64,000 nt of DNA, from positions 564,883-628,882 of the forward strand of contig NW_004797486.1 in the NCBI RefSeq assembly GCF_000002075.1. The letters run 5' to 3'. The DNA is from Aplysia californica. Lineage: Eukaryota; Mollusca; Gastropoda; Aplysiida; Aplysiidae. Under the pieces are notes generated by a model. The model was not told where the DNA came from, did not search any database, and was given only the letters and a program-made list of their open reading frames with translations. Below, piece after piece: positions 1 to 12,200 of this stretch; the first letter of the stretch is position 1; the number at the start of each line of letters is the position of its first letter. The translations under genes and the position numbers were made by a program.

Positions 1-143
1 GTGTGTGTGAACGCTCACATACATGATACATATATCCAACTCTACCATTCAAATTCAACAAATGGAAAAAAAATATACAGATCACTATAAATGACAAATG
101 GCACTTTATTTTATAATGGGATATAAAATCATTTCATGGTCAG

Positions 144-353
144 CAGCCAAGAAAAAAATGTCTAGACCTCTATGCATAAAACTTGAAACAAAACTCTTCC
201 ACCACTCTGCAGATGGAAAAGTGTACGATGCTTATGTGTCCATGAGCCCAACACCTGAGGCGGAAAAGTTTGTGTATAGCTTGCTGCGACCTCGGCTGGA
301 AGACGTAGGGTTCAAGTTATATCTGCAAGCCAGGGATCAACCAGCTGGGGAAG
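144..353 (+). CDS. TIR gene exon: juxtamembrane region and box 1
   Basis: It ends at GGGGAAG|GTACGTG in phase 1. It encodes a basic juxtamembrane stretch, then DGKVYDAYVS and the start of box 2. The 5' limit is tentative; another CAG at 212-214 would give a shorter exon but would cut the KLFHHSADGK run that usually precedes box 1. Confidence 0.75.
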
Positions 354-2959
354 GTACGTGAGCTCCTCATCAGTATCAATGTAATCATCGTTGTCATTAT
401 CTTCTTCATAAGATTTATTCTAAAAACAATCTTCAAACCAAATAATATGATTGTAAAGATTGACTTACTGAATGCAATACAAAAACATGTCTATCATTCA
501 GACATTTTCAGTCATGAAATTGAACTGCGTTTAAACTACTGGTTAACAGAGAGTAAGTACATTTTCTTTTAATAGCATGAAATAGTTCACTTTTGAAGAT
601 TTCCTTTTTTATGTTATCTTATATAATTTTCTGTACACATGGTCTGTAATGAGTGACTACTATTTTTGTACCTCTATTTTTCAGCAATCAGTGAAACCAT
701 ATTAGACGCTGTGACACAAAGTCGAAGGACAATCTTGATCATCAACCCTGACTATGTAGAGAGAGAGTGGAGCAGATTTGAGTTCCTCATTGCTCAACAC
801 GAGACACTGAAATTAAAGCAAAGAATAATCCCTATCATTTTGAAAGACCTGTGTGAGGTAAGATAGGTTTGGTTTTCATTTGAACGCCTCATTCAACATA
901 GTCATATCTAAATGACATCACTCTCAACTTATTGTCCATCTTTGATAGGACAGGCCCATAACTTTCAGACAAACTCAGTTATATTCATCCAATCTCCGCT
1001 CATGATTGTAAATAAAGGAGAAAAACAAAAAGGAAAGCCCTTTTATTATAGTGGAAAATAAGACCACTATTCAGATGAGTGGAAAATAATGGGAAGAATG
1101 GAAAGCACTTATCAATATATCTATCTTTGAGTAAAAGATACCATGAATAAGGCTCACACAAAAAGATGATATCCAAATAAGCAAAAAGTATGAACGATAG
1201 ATGGAAAGCTGTAGAAGTATAAAAATAAAAAATATTACCACCAGAAGTAGTATAAATATCTCTGACAGCTGTAAAGCTCCTTGAAAGTGAAAATGGTCGA
1301 TCACAGAGAAACTCGTACAAATGACCATGGACATAAAAAAAGATATATTCCACAATAACTCGCAATATCCTACTTGGATTAAAAAATTAAGTAATAAAAA
1401 ATAAGAGACAACAAAACATTATTACAAACTGTAACAACCTGCTTACAACCAAGAATCAATGACATCTCAGATGGTTGGTCCAGGTTGTAGATAGTCACTG
1501 ATTATGATATTCACCCAAGGAACCACAGAGGGTCATGAAGACCTTGCTAACAGAATCTAAACCAGTTCCAAAATATTGAAAATTGGATGGTCAATGCAGG
1601 GGTATCAGCACAGATATAATGCATGAGATTTTGCACCATCAACAAGTTTCAAAAACATAGCTGGGAAAATGTTTATCTCATCTGGATGCTGGGTTTTTTT
1701 TTCCTTTTCTCCATCAAAAGATATGTAGCCTGTTGATTGGCATTGAAAAGAATTATCAAAGAAAAAATTATTGATTTTGTCCAGTGTATAATGATGTTTA
1801 CAGATCATAAAGACTTAAATTTTACATTTTGAGAGTCCTACAATAACTTGAAATGCTAGAGCTGGTCAGTGATATAGACAAAGCTTGTCCTATATTATGT
1901 GTCACGATGCAGTAGAATCAGGCGCTTGTCTATTTTGGGGCATATGAAGTTATTGGTATCTTCTTAAAGCCTGCCCATTTGTCTTGCTTTTGAAGGAAAA
2001 AGTATCCATTTGTCTAGGATAAAAGTCCAAATAATGGCGATTGAACAGGGTGGGGGTACCTGGTTTCAGAGGTCAAATTAGCCTAAGTTGTGTTATTTCC
2101 AAAGCTTGAGAGTCCATGGAAACTGAAAATGTCCATCTATTATGCCTTTAATCAGCCTTTTTCAATAAGATCCAAACTGAAATGTGTTCTTTAATCGGCA
2201 TGAGAGGTGTCGAGCCAAAAAACAAAAATTCAATAAAAATTCCCAAACCTGCGGAAAAATTCCAGTTTGACGAGTGCCTGATTTCACCATGCTGCCTCAC
2301 ATGTACATTTTGTTTATGTAAAGGGAAGCTTTATATTCTCACCAAATGCCTGGGTTTTTTTTAAAGCTATTTAACTGCATGTTTTGACAAATACCTTCCC
2401 TATTTCTTTGCAGGAAGCCAGAAAGAAAGACAAAACTCTAAAGCACATTATGGAATCTGTCAAATGTCTGCAATATCCTCATCTGAAATCTGAGAACTCA
2501 TCAACAAGTCCCCAAAGTGTTTCAAGAGAACAGCACTCACAAGTTGATGTTTTAAAAAAGGAAAAGAAATTCAAAAAGAAAGAATGTAAGTTCTGGGAGA
2601 GATTGGAACTTACCATGCCAAAAAAGAGAAAGTCCTCTGAAAAAAAACTGAGTTTTCTTGAGAAACTGAAGATGTGCAAGAAATCAAGGGACAAAGAACA
2701 GAGTGCCTCTGAACACAGCACAAAGTCATCAAAAGCCAAAGTGTTAGAAAACAAAAAGAAGGCGGACGAGCTAGAGGCAGAGTTTACTAACCCAAACATT
2801 TTGGGGCTGGCATACAAAAACATATTGAATGCACATGTTGTAGATATGGTTGACTTGAAAGATCCGCTGTCAAAAGACAAAGTTGGAGTTGAAAAAAGTA
2901 TTGAAATTGGCCATACAAATTTAGCAGCTGATGATGTAAGTGTTGAAATCCAATTGTAA
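144..2959 (+). CDS. Toll/IL-1-receptor-like TIR protein, C-terminal exons (partial)
   Basis: Three exons encode a cytoplasmic TIR domain, the adaptor-binding module of Toll-like and IL-1-receptor-like innate immune receptors. Exons are about 144-353, 685-857 and 2414-2959; phases match at both joins (G|CA makes Ala; phase 0 at the second) and both introns are GT-AG. Box 1 reads DGKVYDAYVSMS; box 2 is LYLQARDQPAGEAI; the SRR...NPDYVEREWSRFEF stretch is the usual alpha-C/beta-D core; box 3 is KFWERLELTMP at 2588-2620, the FW..L...MP form typical of IL-1R/Toll families. About 45 lysine/serine-rich residues lie between the helix ending CLQYPHLK and box 3, more than in most TIRs. A charged 100-residue tail follows. 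The first acceptor is uncertain (CAG at 141-143 or 144-146). The ectodomain and membrane segment lie upstream of the window, so orthology (Toll, IL1RAPL, SIGIRR-like) cannot be fixed. Confidence 0.85.
685..857 (+). CDS. TIR gene exon: central TIR core
   Basis: It follows TTTTTCAG and ends GAG|GTAAGA in phase 0. It encodes ISETILDAVTQSRRTILIIN through IIPIILKDLCE, the helix B to strand D core of the TIR fold. Confidence 0.88.
858..2413 (+). other. TIR gene last intron
   Basis: 1.56 kb GT-AG intron. It carries a 404-bp inverted-repeat element at 1899-2302. The rest is AT-rich with no supported gene. Confidence 0.7.
1899..2302 (+). mobile_element. 420-bp TIR element (MITE-1), copy 1
   Basis: Its ends are imperfect inverted repeats: the 5' side has GTCACGATGCAGTAGAATCA then GGCGCTTGTC; the 3' side read in reverse has GTGAAATCAGGCACTCGTC. 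It matches copies at 45614-46046 and 57591-58017 along its length. There is no coding capacity, so it is a non-autonomous DNA element. Confidence 0.7.
2414..2959 (+). CDS. TIR gene last coding exon: box 3 and charged tail
   Basis: The acceptor is TTTCTTTGCAG at 2403-2413. Translation starts EARKKDKTLKHIMESVKCLQ and ends EIQL with TAA at 2957-2959. It contains box 3 (FW) and a Lys/Glu/Ser-rich C-terminal tail. Confidence 0.85.
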   Translation, partial: EARKKDKTLKHIMESVKCLQYPHLKSENSSTSPQSVSREQHSQVDVLKKEKKFKKKECKFWERLELTMPKKRKSSEKKLSFLEKLKMCKKSRDKEQSASEHSTKSSKAKVLENKKKADELEAEFTNPNILGLAYKNILNAHVVDMVDLKDPLSKDKVGVEKSIEIGHTNLAADDVSVEIQL

Positions 2960-5010
2960 GCATGGGGCTTTATAGTTTGATATAGTAGGGTAGGCTTTGT
3001 CAAAGTATCACGAACACCCTTTTTAAAAACGAAAGATAATTGTCAAAACGGAGGATCTCGGATTTAGTTGGAGGAAAACCTCTAAAACTTAAAGTCAAGG
3101 TAAATAGTTATTCGATAGTCAAACCAGAGTTATCCATACTCCATACTTTATTGAACTAATATCATGCTCATGGCAGGGATGGGTATTGAGGGTAGACTTT
3201 TTACATGCAATTTGTACCTTTTCCTGTGACTCAAATTCCATACTATACTCGCTACCATATTATAAGCACTCTCTTACAGTCTGAAGTGTAATTGTTGAAC
3301 TCATCGCCTAGCACCCAAAGGATGGGTTCGATCCCCCCCTTCTGAAAGATAATTGATAGAGTGTCACAGCCTTTCTGCTGTGATGAATTATGAACCCCAT
3401 AAATACTGCCTTTTTGGTCTAGCCTCACTTTGTAAAACGGATGGCCACCTAAATGATGTAAATGTAAATTTTGTCAATGAAAGCATAAAACATTAACCAC
3501 AGAGATGACGATTAGTTGTTTAAGTCCCACCCATATTTCTTTGTTAAATTTATAAGAGTATAAATCATTGAATCCAGGCTTTAAAAACATGTGCACTGTA
3601 TGTGTTCCAGAATGATTATCCTAAGACTGCCTCAGTGTTGATTTCTGTATACATGTATGTACATATTGTATCATAAATATTTGCTACAGCTAATGTAGTT
3701 CTTATTGCTTTTGAATGCAACGGAATGAAGTCTACTTGAACACTCCAAGTCTATTTTTATTTAAGTCGTGAATGCATGAAAATTGTTTATTTTAATTTTT
3801 ATCGCAATTTTTTTTTTTTTTTTAAATACTCCCCTATTTAGGCCTATATAACCTATGGCTAGAGAAAAAAATTAACATTTGAGATTACTTCTTTTTTTAA
3901 ACTGGTTTTGTGCCCGGGATGGGAAGGGGTTTGATTATTTATTTCTTTTTTTTTTACTCCATATTGTTTACAAAGGAGAAGACTCTGATGGTGTTGTTAC
4001 CTGCAGCTTAGGAGTTTTAGGTTTCAATACAAAGTGTGAATTGCTTTTCTTAAGCTACTTCAAACATATTTCCAACTTGCACAGTGTTCAAGTAAAGGGG
4101 CCATGATTGCTTCCACTTCAGAAATGACTTAAGTCGTATCTAGTAGAGCATTACGCCTCAGGAACAAAAGCAACAAAAAGAGATGGTAACAACAGAGTAA
4201 GATTCCAGCTGTTAATATGGGTTCATAACAGTGTGTTCATCAGTTCAGTTCTTTCTTTTTCTTAATTTGCAAGTTAAAATAAATGTATGGATAGCTTTTC
4301 AATTTTAATTTGATGCCAATTCTGGCAGCTGTAAATTCTTTGCCATATCGACGGGCCGAAAGGTTAGAACCAAGGTGGCTTCTGGATCGGAAAAGTAAAG
4401 TAAAAGTGCCTATTCAGTTGTAGGTCTACCATGCTATGGCAGTCTACCTTATGTCCCACCTGACTGACCACAGACTACATGTACTGCTATCTAGCATGGC
4501 ATAAGTCCTGCCTCATTGGTCATGGACACGACAGTGCTGGGGTATTTATATCAAATGCAGCTGTGTCTTCAATTGCTGTGTGTAGTTGGGTCAATTGCTT
4601 CACAGATCAAATAATTGTGCGGTGATATAGATTGTGATTGACAATAATAAGTCATGGAAGCAAGTGACCTGACAGGACTGTGTTCTCTTGTAAGTGAAAT
4701 GATCCATCGGAGACAAGAGTTTCGTTGTTGCAGGAGACACAATATACATTTTATATTACTCTGAGTGAGATTTCTAAAATTAACCACTGTGATTTCTGTA
4801 ATTATAATTCATAATGTTGAAATTTCTGTTTCTGTGCCAGCTTGATCCAGTTCTCTTTTGTTAAAGAATGATTTCCTGTTGTACTGAATCAAAATTACTG
4901 TGTTTTTTTTAATAAAAATGTAAAAATATGTGTTTTATTTTTATATGTCACTGTTTCAAACTGTTATTTTCCAAAGTTTTACAGTTTAATAATAAAACTG
5001 ACATGTTGAG
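2960..5010 (+). other. TIR gene 3' UTR and downstream sequence
   Basis: No coding evidence. AATAAA at 4911-4916 and another near 4992, followed by U/GU-rich sequence, are candidate poly(A) signals for the TIR gene. A decayed SINE-B copy lies at about 3290-3490. Confidence 0.4.
3290..3490 (+). mobile_element. Decayed tRNA-derived SINE (family B)
   Basis: A B-box-like GGATGGGTTCGATCCCC at about 3322-3338 is followed by a body ending ACCTAAATGATGTAAATG...GTCAATGAAAGCATAAAAC, shared with other old copies in the window. Confidence 0.5.
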
Positions 5011-6477
5011 CAATTAATGATATTTTGTCAGATATATCTTTATGTGTTTTTGGTTATTCTGTTCACCCCATTTTTGTTTCAATTAGAATCTCCTGGGTGG
5101 ACAAGTATTTGTTGCACAGCGGTTGTTCACTTAATACGCAAAGGACATGACTTCGATTTCCTATCTATATATATATATATATATATATAGGGAAAAATAT
5201 TTTTAGCATCTCAACCTTTCTGCGGGAGTATGTCCAACCACATTCTGTGTTCACCAGACAAGCAGGGACGAAGCAGCCTGAGTTCCAAATGACTAAAAAT
5301 GTGTTGATGAAAAAGTAGAATAACTGACAACAACTGTCCTTCAATATTTAGTAGAGCAATCAAACAAACCTAAGATACAAGAGATTAAACTATCATACAT
5401 TCTGCTTGACTTGTCTGTTCTCTCACAAAAGTTCATGCCTACAGCAAAACTATATGAGACATGTTCTGCATTTGGCTATGCTCTTATAAAACAAGCGTGC
5501 CTTAGCCCTGCATCTAAAATACTGAAAATTAAATTTGTTTGTCAGCTTGATCTGAAGAGAGACTCATTCATTAACATAATGATGAGCCAACATTACTACG
5601 AAAAGGGAAACAAAGTAACAAGGAAACTAGAATCTACTCAGTTCTCTACCCAGACATTCACATAAAAGATGACAGAAGGAATTTTTTTTAAGAAGTGGGA
5701 CGATCCATGGTTTAAATAGTTTCCTACATTAAGTCTTAAAGAAACATGAAATTCATACAAATTTTAGACTGACAAAAAAAAACAACCAAAAAATACAAAA
5801 TAACATTGGTTTGGACATCTTTATTGGTATCACACCAAACAGTATTGACATGTTTGACTACAAATTAGACAGTGGTAACAAAGGTACATAATATTTCATA
5901 CACAAACTCACACTCGGGACATACAGACAAGCTTTTATATATATATATGGAAAAACTCACATTTCACTTTTATGCTTGCAAAATAAGTCCAGATTTGTAA
6001 ATGATCTCTCCAACAGATTCAGTCAAAGAAAAAATGAACAGCAGTATAATAACTCAAAGTCATTCAACATCCCACTATATGAAAACATCAATAAACATTG
6101 TCTTTTGAGCAGCATGATATTAACATGGAAGATTTGTCATTTTTCATCAGATTTGACAGGTATCTGATTTCACCACAATGCCACACGAATTAGTGAGTGT
6201 TATAGATGGTATCATTCAAATGAATAAGGCTGAGGTGGAAAATTAAAAGATACCATTATCTGTGAACACAAGTAGACCAGAGCTGTATTAAGATCCAGAG
6301 ATCTTGCAAATTCTGAAGAGAAAATGGCAATAATCATTTAAATCTAATATTCCTTTAAATGGTTCACGGGAATAGTCAAGGCCTTGAGCAGTCCCATAAA
6401 TATTTTTTTTAAAGAAGAAAAAAAAAAAAACCACCTGATCTCTGTCTTTGCACTCTTGAAAGTCAGTTACCCGATCT
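5010..6477. other. Intergenic sequence between convergent TIR and DNAAF11 genes
   Basis: Repeat debris only: a decayed SINE-B at about 5095-5335 interrupted by a (TA)n tract (5166-5188) and an end fragment of MITE-1 at about 6130-6185. A TTTATT at 5818-5823 would be an AATAAA on the minus strand, but a link to DNAAF11, 3.2 kb away, is unproven. An 84-codon open frame at 5411-5665 has no recognisable features. Confidence 0.5.
5095..5335 (+). mobile_element. Decayed SINE (family B) split by a TA repeat
   Basis: A weak tRNA-like head (TTGCACAGCGGTTG, GACTTCGATTTCC) and the shared body (AGCAGGGACGAAGCAGCCTG, then GTTGATGAAAAAG) flank an (AT)n microsatellite. Confidence 0.45.
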
Positions 6478-6820
6478 TTAACTCTTTCACGACTGCGAGC
6501 TGTATTTCACGGCTCATGTTACTCCCACTGGTGGACCAAAGCTATGTTTAACAGCTAGCCACTTCCTGCTTCAAAACCATAGCTACTTGTGGAAGAATCG
6601 AAACTGAAATCTCAGGCTGAAGAATTATTGCTTTTAGCAACATGTTAAGATATGTCATTATTTCCCCTTTATTTTCATATAAAACATGTGGCTACTACTA
6701 CTAATATTGAAAATTAAATTAAAAATCTTTAATTTGTCTGACGGTTGGTAGAATCAGAAAGTAGGACACAGATAGGGCCCAGCCCAGGTGATGAAAACCA
6801 CCTGATAGTGAAAGAGTTAT
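6478..6820. mobile_element. TTAA-type MITE (piggyBac-like ends)
   Basis: It begins TTAACTCTTTCAC and ends GTGAAAGAGTTA, a perfect 12-base inverted repeat; the 5' flank is TTAA and the 3' one is TTAT. About 340 bp, non-coding. The piggyBac assignment rests only on the TTAA target. Confidence 0.6.
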
Positions 6821-7711
6821 GCAATTTCTGTAAATGACAGATCACAACACCTGAAGGAAGACAGAAATCAGATGCTGCTAGACCCCAAACAAAACACAGT
6901 AGTGCTGGTGAGGTAGAAGAACTGGGTAGGCTTACGGTCATCTGGAATGAACTCTGAAAAATCTTGTCAGAATACCTGTTCCCATTATTAATATTCTGTA
7001 AAATCTGACCAGAGAGGGTTTACAGTAATATTACTGTAAACTCTCTGATCTTACTTAACAAACACTAGAAGTCAAATGAACATTTAAAATACAGGGTGAC
7101 GAAAAAAAACAAAAAAACTTGGCAGCTTTTTTAGTACCATACATACAGTCGGGCATGGATAACTCAAACAAGACAGGGATTGGCAAGTGTGTTCAACACA
7201 TCACAATTCAAGTTAACCAATATGCAGCTAAAAAATTAAGAGATCCTTGTATCTTTTTGGGAATGACAAATTGTACGAGCAATCTGTGATTTCCAATTTT
7301 CCGCTTTGCTTCATTTTTTTTTTTTGCACGACGCATTTGGCCTACCACTAAAAGTCACTATTGTGCACCATACTACAAGCTACAGCTGTCTAGCAGACCA
7401 AGAGAAGTTTGCAGTCAATTTATTGCTTTTCAATTTTTGACATATATTAAGATCATGGTTCAGTCAAGCAAAGAGATCATTAAGTAGGCCTATTGAAAAT
7501 TGCCTCTCCACCAACTCACCATCACTGACATTTCGTAAGCTCAGCACAATTTAAGGTACTAAAAGAACACTGAAGTGCCCTTAAAGACATCTTTGGTACC
7601 GGTATCACTGGTAGAGAATTTCTGTCAGTTGAGATCAGTTGAGAATCGGAGAAAATGTCTCCAGACAAAGCGACTGTTTCGTGTTGAAAAGGCTACGAAC
7701 CATTCAAACCC

Positions 7712-8010
7712 TTAACCCTTAAAGCCCTGACCTCCTGAGGCTACTGTGCCCCTTTGCCCGAGTTCCTGAGCGATATATACTAACTATAAAATTATTCATA
7801 TGATCGTCAGAATCACATTCCATATCCCACTCAGGGTAGTCCTTGTCATTACCAGCATCTTATTCAGAAAGATTTTCAAAATAATCAATAACATCTTGTG
7901 TAGTAAACGTTATTTTCAGTACACTTTTTGTCTCAGGCGGGCCGCAGGGGTTTGGAGTCTCGCACACCATTGTACCAGTGGCTAGGCATATGGGCAGTAT
8001 TAAGGGTTAA
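7712..8010. mobile_element. TTAA-type MITE (piggyBac-like ends)
   Basis: It begins TTAACCCTTAAAGCCCTG and ends CAGTATTAAGGGTTAA, giving near-inverted termini with intact TTAA on both sides. 299 bp, non-coding. Confidence 0.6.
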
Positions 8011-8429
8011 ATCTTCCAAGTGTCAGCTACAGATAGCCGGTGGTGTCAGGGGAAATTGTGTGATTTCACCATGTTACGTTGGAAAATGCTTGAGAACAGG
8101 CAAACCAAGCAAGTAAAGGCCATTTCAGAGAAAATAGAATAAAAATAGGAAGTACAGCTCATTGGTGAAGGAGTTGAAATCTTTGGCCATATCAAAAGTG
8201 GGATAAACAAACCCAAATAGCGACTAAAATTTAGCAATGTCTGCATCTAGGACTTTCCTACACCTCAACGGTCCACATTCTCAAGATAGATCTTAACATA
8301 GGACCATATCATATTAATGTTAAGCAAATGCTTCACAAAGCTAACACTTACTGACAAGGATCAGAAGATAACAATGTGTCAATGGTTCTTCAAAAAACAT
8401 GAACATTTTCTCACTGACATCTGGTTCAA

Positions 8430-8645
8430 AACCAGTTTGTGGGTGGTTGGAGGGAGCCACTGGTATGCCCTACTTCTTTACTTTCCCTCCGTTGTTTCTG
8501 TCTATCTTACTTCTTCCCAGCGCAAAATGACCATTATTGTGTGGATGCCCTTCTCTATGTTTTCTGGTAAGTATTTTACGGCGCTCACAACTGCTTAAGG
8601 TCATATGAGCGCTTGTATTTCTCTATACTCAAACAAACAAAATCA
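8430..8645 (+). mobile_element. SINE/repeat fragments (families B and C)
   Basis: A body with GGGTGGTTGGAGGGAGCC and AAAATGACCATTATTGTGTGG is shared with 63695-63855. It is followed by a reverse-oriented SINE-C end (TTTTACGGCGCTCACAACTG) and an AAAC-rich tail. Confidence 0.5.
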
Positions 8646-9032
8646 AAACCAGTTTGAAAACATCCATGATGAAGTGAGGACATTCCACAAGAATTATGTT
8701 TGGCCACCATTGGATATTTCAAATGTCTAGAGTCCTAATAAAATGCTAATGAGAAAAAAGGAAGATAAAAATCAAATCAGTTATTTCATGCAGTTCCTAA
8801 CAAGATTTTCTTTTTTAAAAATTGGTGCATTTTATGATACTTTCTTAAAGCCATTTCCTTTTCTGAAATCAGTTAGTTCTTAGTGTATTTTATGTCAAAC
8901 AAATTCCCTTTGAATGAATTACCTCTGTTCCAAATAATAACATTCTGGAAAAAATTTTATGTGAGAGATTTTTTTTAAAATTCATTTTGAAGTTGTTTTT
9001 TTAATCACTCTGTACAAATCTTGAAAAAAGGT

Positions 9033-9219
9033 TCACAAGAGTGGGGGAACATCTGGATCGTCAACAAAGTCAGCACTGTTCTCTCTTTCTGGGAGATCTC
9101 TTCGAGACATTTGGCTTCCGAAAGGTGCGGCAGCTTTCATTTTTTTCTCTTCATTGTCTGCAACAATGCTTGTCACATCCACTGCTTTACGGGCACTCGC
9201 ATCAACCTCCAAAAAGTTA
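9033..9219 (-). CDS. DNAAF11: DNAAF11 last exon
   Basis: Begins [15 protein letters not shown] and ends [15 protein letters not shown] with TGA at 9035-9033. The VPPL terminus is conserved in the family. Confidence 0.93.
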
Positions 9220-12200
9220 CTGAGAATGAAAGAGATGAAAGAACAAGACAAAATGAATAAATGGTTAGTCTGAGACCTTTGATTCACATAACCCTCATCC
9301 AGCGGTTAGCAATGGTGATGCTTTAGCTCACAGTACCACAAGGTCAAAGGTGAATTTACGCCTTTGTGTGAACATTGGTGCAGGAAAGTGAAAGTCTGTG
9401 GCCTTATCTTCACTTGTTTCATGAGAAAAGAGAAGCAAATGGCACAATAATGGTCATTTAGTACTTGACAAGGAAACAGACAGAAACAACAGAAGGGAAA
9501 TAAAAGAAGCAGGACCTACCAGTGGCATCCTCCTACAACTCAACCTTCACTCGCAGGAAGGAAGTGAAAAATCATATTTTTCAATTGTAGGACCATATCA
9601 GTCAAGCAAGAAGCTTACAAATAAATTTGATCCATTCAAGAGACACGTGCAAAAAACACATGCTGAAATATTTTGAGGAGCCTAAAAAGAAGACAAGGCT
9701 TGGTTTGGTTTTCAATATTATATTGATTCTTTTAAAATTAAAGAATCCCTTTAGTCCAAATCAATTAAGTTTAACAAAATTCACACTTGACTTAAAGTTA
9801 CACATCCACAATTCTGGATGATCCCTGTGGCAGGTAACCAAGAAAGAAGTCTTGTAATAGTGTTCTCTTCTTCTAAATAACTAAAAGTTTTGAGACCAGG
9901 TTTCATGTAAATATAAATAACCTCTTCAAATTGATTAGAAAATCTCAAAGGAGGTCCAAACTGGAAAGAGTAAGAAGAATTTTAATAATAGGAAAGGGAA
10001 ATAGAATAATAAGTTATCATAAACTTATGGGCGAAGAATAAAACTCTGTGGCTGAAGCTTGACGAGGAGAGAAAAAAAAAGCATGACAAAATGAACCAAT
10101 CACGCAAAGTAAGGAAGTTGAGCAGAGCTGATGATATAATATAATAAACCTTACCTGTCGTTTTTCCCTTTCTGATCACTAGCTTTGTTCACTTTGCTGT
10201 TGGAGTTATGTGTCTTTGGTCTGATTATTTGCTTCACCTGCACAGTGCAGTCAAAAGAAAGAAAAAACACAAGTAGATCTAACGAAAAACGTTTTGTTCA
10301 TATCTCTGATTAATTTTTTCCACTATATACAACCATTCCAACCTTTGCAAATAGGCCTTATCATCACCAAGACAGTCAAATGTCACAACGAAAGACACAC
10401 ACACGCTACTTACATAAATTTAATACAAAATATCCTATTCTTTTAGAGGGTGGTGTGGGTTAGGGGTGGGATGGGGTGGGTGTACATTAGTGACCTGATG
10501 GTTAGTGTACACCCTGCACCCTAATTCGTCCCATATGAGGTCTCTGGCTGCTACGTGGCAGGAAGAAAACAATCTCGAATCTGAATAGGTCGATCTTGTT
10601 ATGCGATTGTGACCTTCGGTTGCCCCGTTCTTGATTAATTGGCAACTCTCTTACTTGTCTGAAACGGTCATTCAGCCTTCCAATAGTCTGTTGATCAACA
10701 TTGAATTCTACCCTGATGCACTTTTGACTGAACCGGCGACGAGAGTCCCAATGGCACGGTTGCGCTCCTAAAAGTTCAACTTTGGCATACAGTTGGGAGT
10801 AAAATAAAGAGACCAGTTTAAGAATTATAACGTTTTCTTCCTCTCCTCTCGACAGTTAAGTGGGGAATCTACACATCAAGTCATGCATACATTCAAAACT
10901 GTGGGGCGGGGGGGCGGAACTTTACTTTCTTTTTTTACCACTGGAGAACCACATATACGCACAATGGAGAGTTCTCAAACAAAATTTAGTGTCCTAATCG
11001 TATCAGTGTCTGTGGTGTAGCAATTAGGCATTTTGCCATCACATGCACAGGACGTGAGTTTAATTCCCATATGGAGAGAATTTTTATCCAGTATACTGAC
11101 CGGCATAAATAACGTGAAAAAGTAACACCATCTGTAGAAAACATAACTGAGTATTTTCGTGAGCTGTTTTCATTTGTCTTTATTCACAATGTGTTCTTGT
11201 TATTAGATTTGCTCAATTTAAAAAACACAACATGGTCATTGGCCGCTTATGCATCAAACAATACAACAAAGCATCCCTCTCAATGGTACACAGTTAAAAC
11301 GTGAATTGAATCGTGAATTTTTGCTCACATGTTAAGTTGGTCTGGCCTATAAATTCTCTGCCCTAAAATGTTTGATTGAGCATTGCTTAGTTCGACTATC
11401 AAGATGCCAAGATTATCTGCGGAAAATTGAGAAAGAGCTATTGGACGTCTGCAAGCCGATGAGAGCCCTCAGCAGGTGGCAATAGTCCTGGGAGTGCATG
11501 CCAGCACTATTTACTGCCTGCAAAACAAATTCCAGGCAACCAACTCCACAAGAAATCTCCAAAGTAGCGGAAGACCTTGACTGACAACAGCTGCCCAAGA
11601 CCGCTTCATCATGCCTCAGCATCGCCGAGATCCACAGTTGTCTGCCTCCAAGACAGCCCAGAATACTATTGGAAGGCACGGTAGAGCCATGAGTGACCGC
11701 ACCATACGCCGCCGACTTGTGGCGAGGGGGCTGTGTTGTTGGCGTCAGGAGCAAAGAGCACCCCTGAACGTCCATCATCGACGACCTCATCTCCAGTGGG
11801 CTCAGAACCATGCTAACTGGCGTCATCGACAGTGGCAGCGTGTGATCTTCAGCGACGAGAGTCGCTTCTGCATCAATCCTGACAACAGACGGGTCCAAAT
11901 TTGGTGCCGCCCCCGACAGCGCTACTCTGACGAGAACATCTGGGAGAGAGACCCATGGGGAGGTCAAAGCGTGATGATATGGGGTGTAATCGATATCAGT
12001 CAAAGACTGGGCCCCATAATCTTCCAAAATTTAGGACCTGGACGTGACAACAGAGTGACGGCACAGCACTACATCAACCAAGTCCTCCAGCCCCATGTTG
12101 CTCCATTTTTTTGAGAGACATTAAAACCATCTCTTTCAGCAGGATTACACCCGGCCTCATACAGCACATGCTACCCAGCAGTTCCTGGTGCAGAACAACA

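Noticed and set aside
2479-3003. 174-codon minus-strand open frame
   Set aside because: It is the antisense of the last TIR exon; Ser/Phe richness mirrors the Lys/Glu-rich sense strand.
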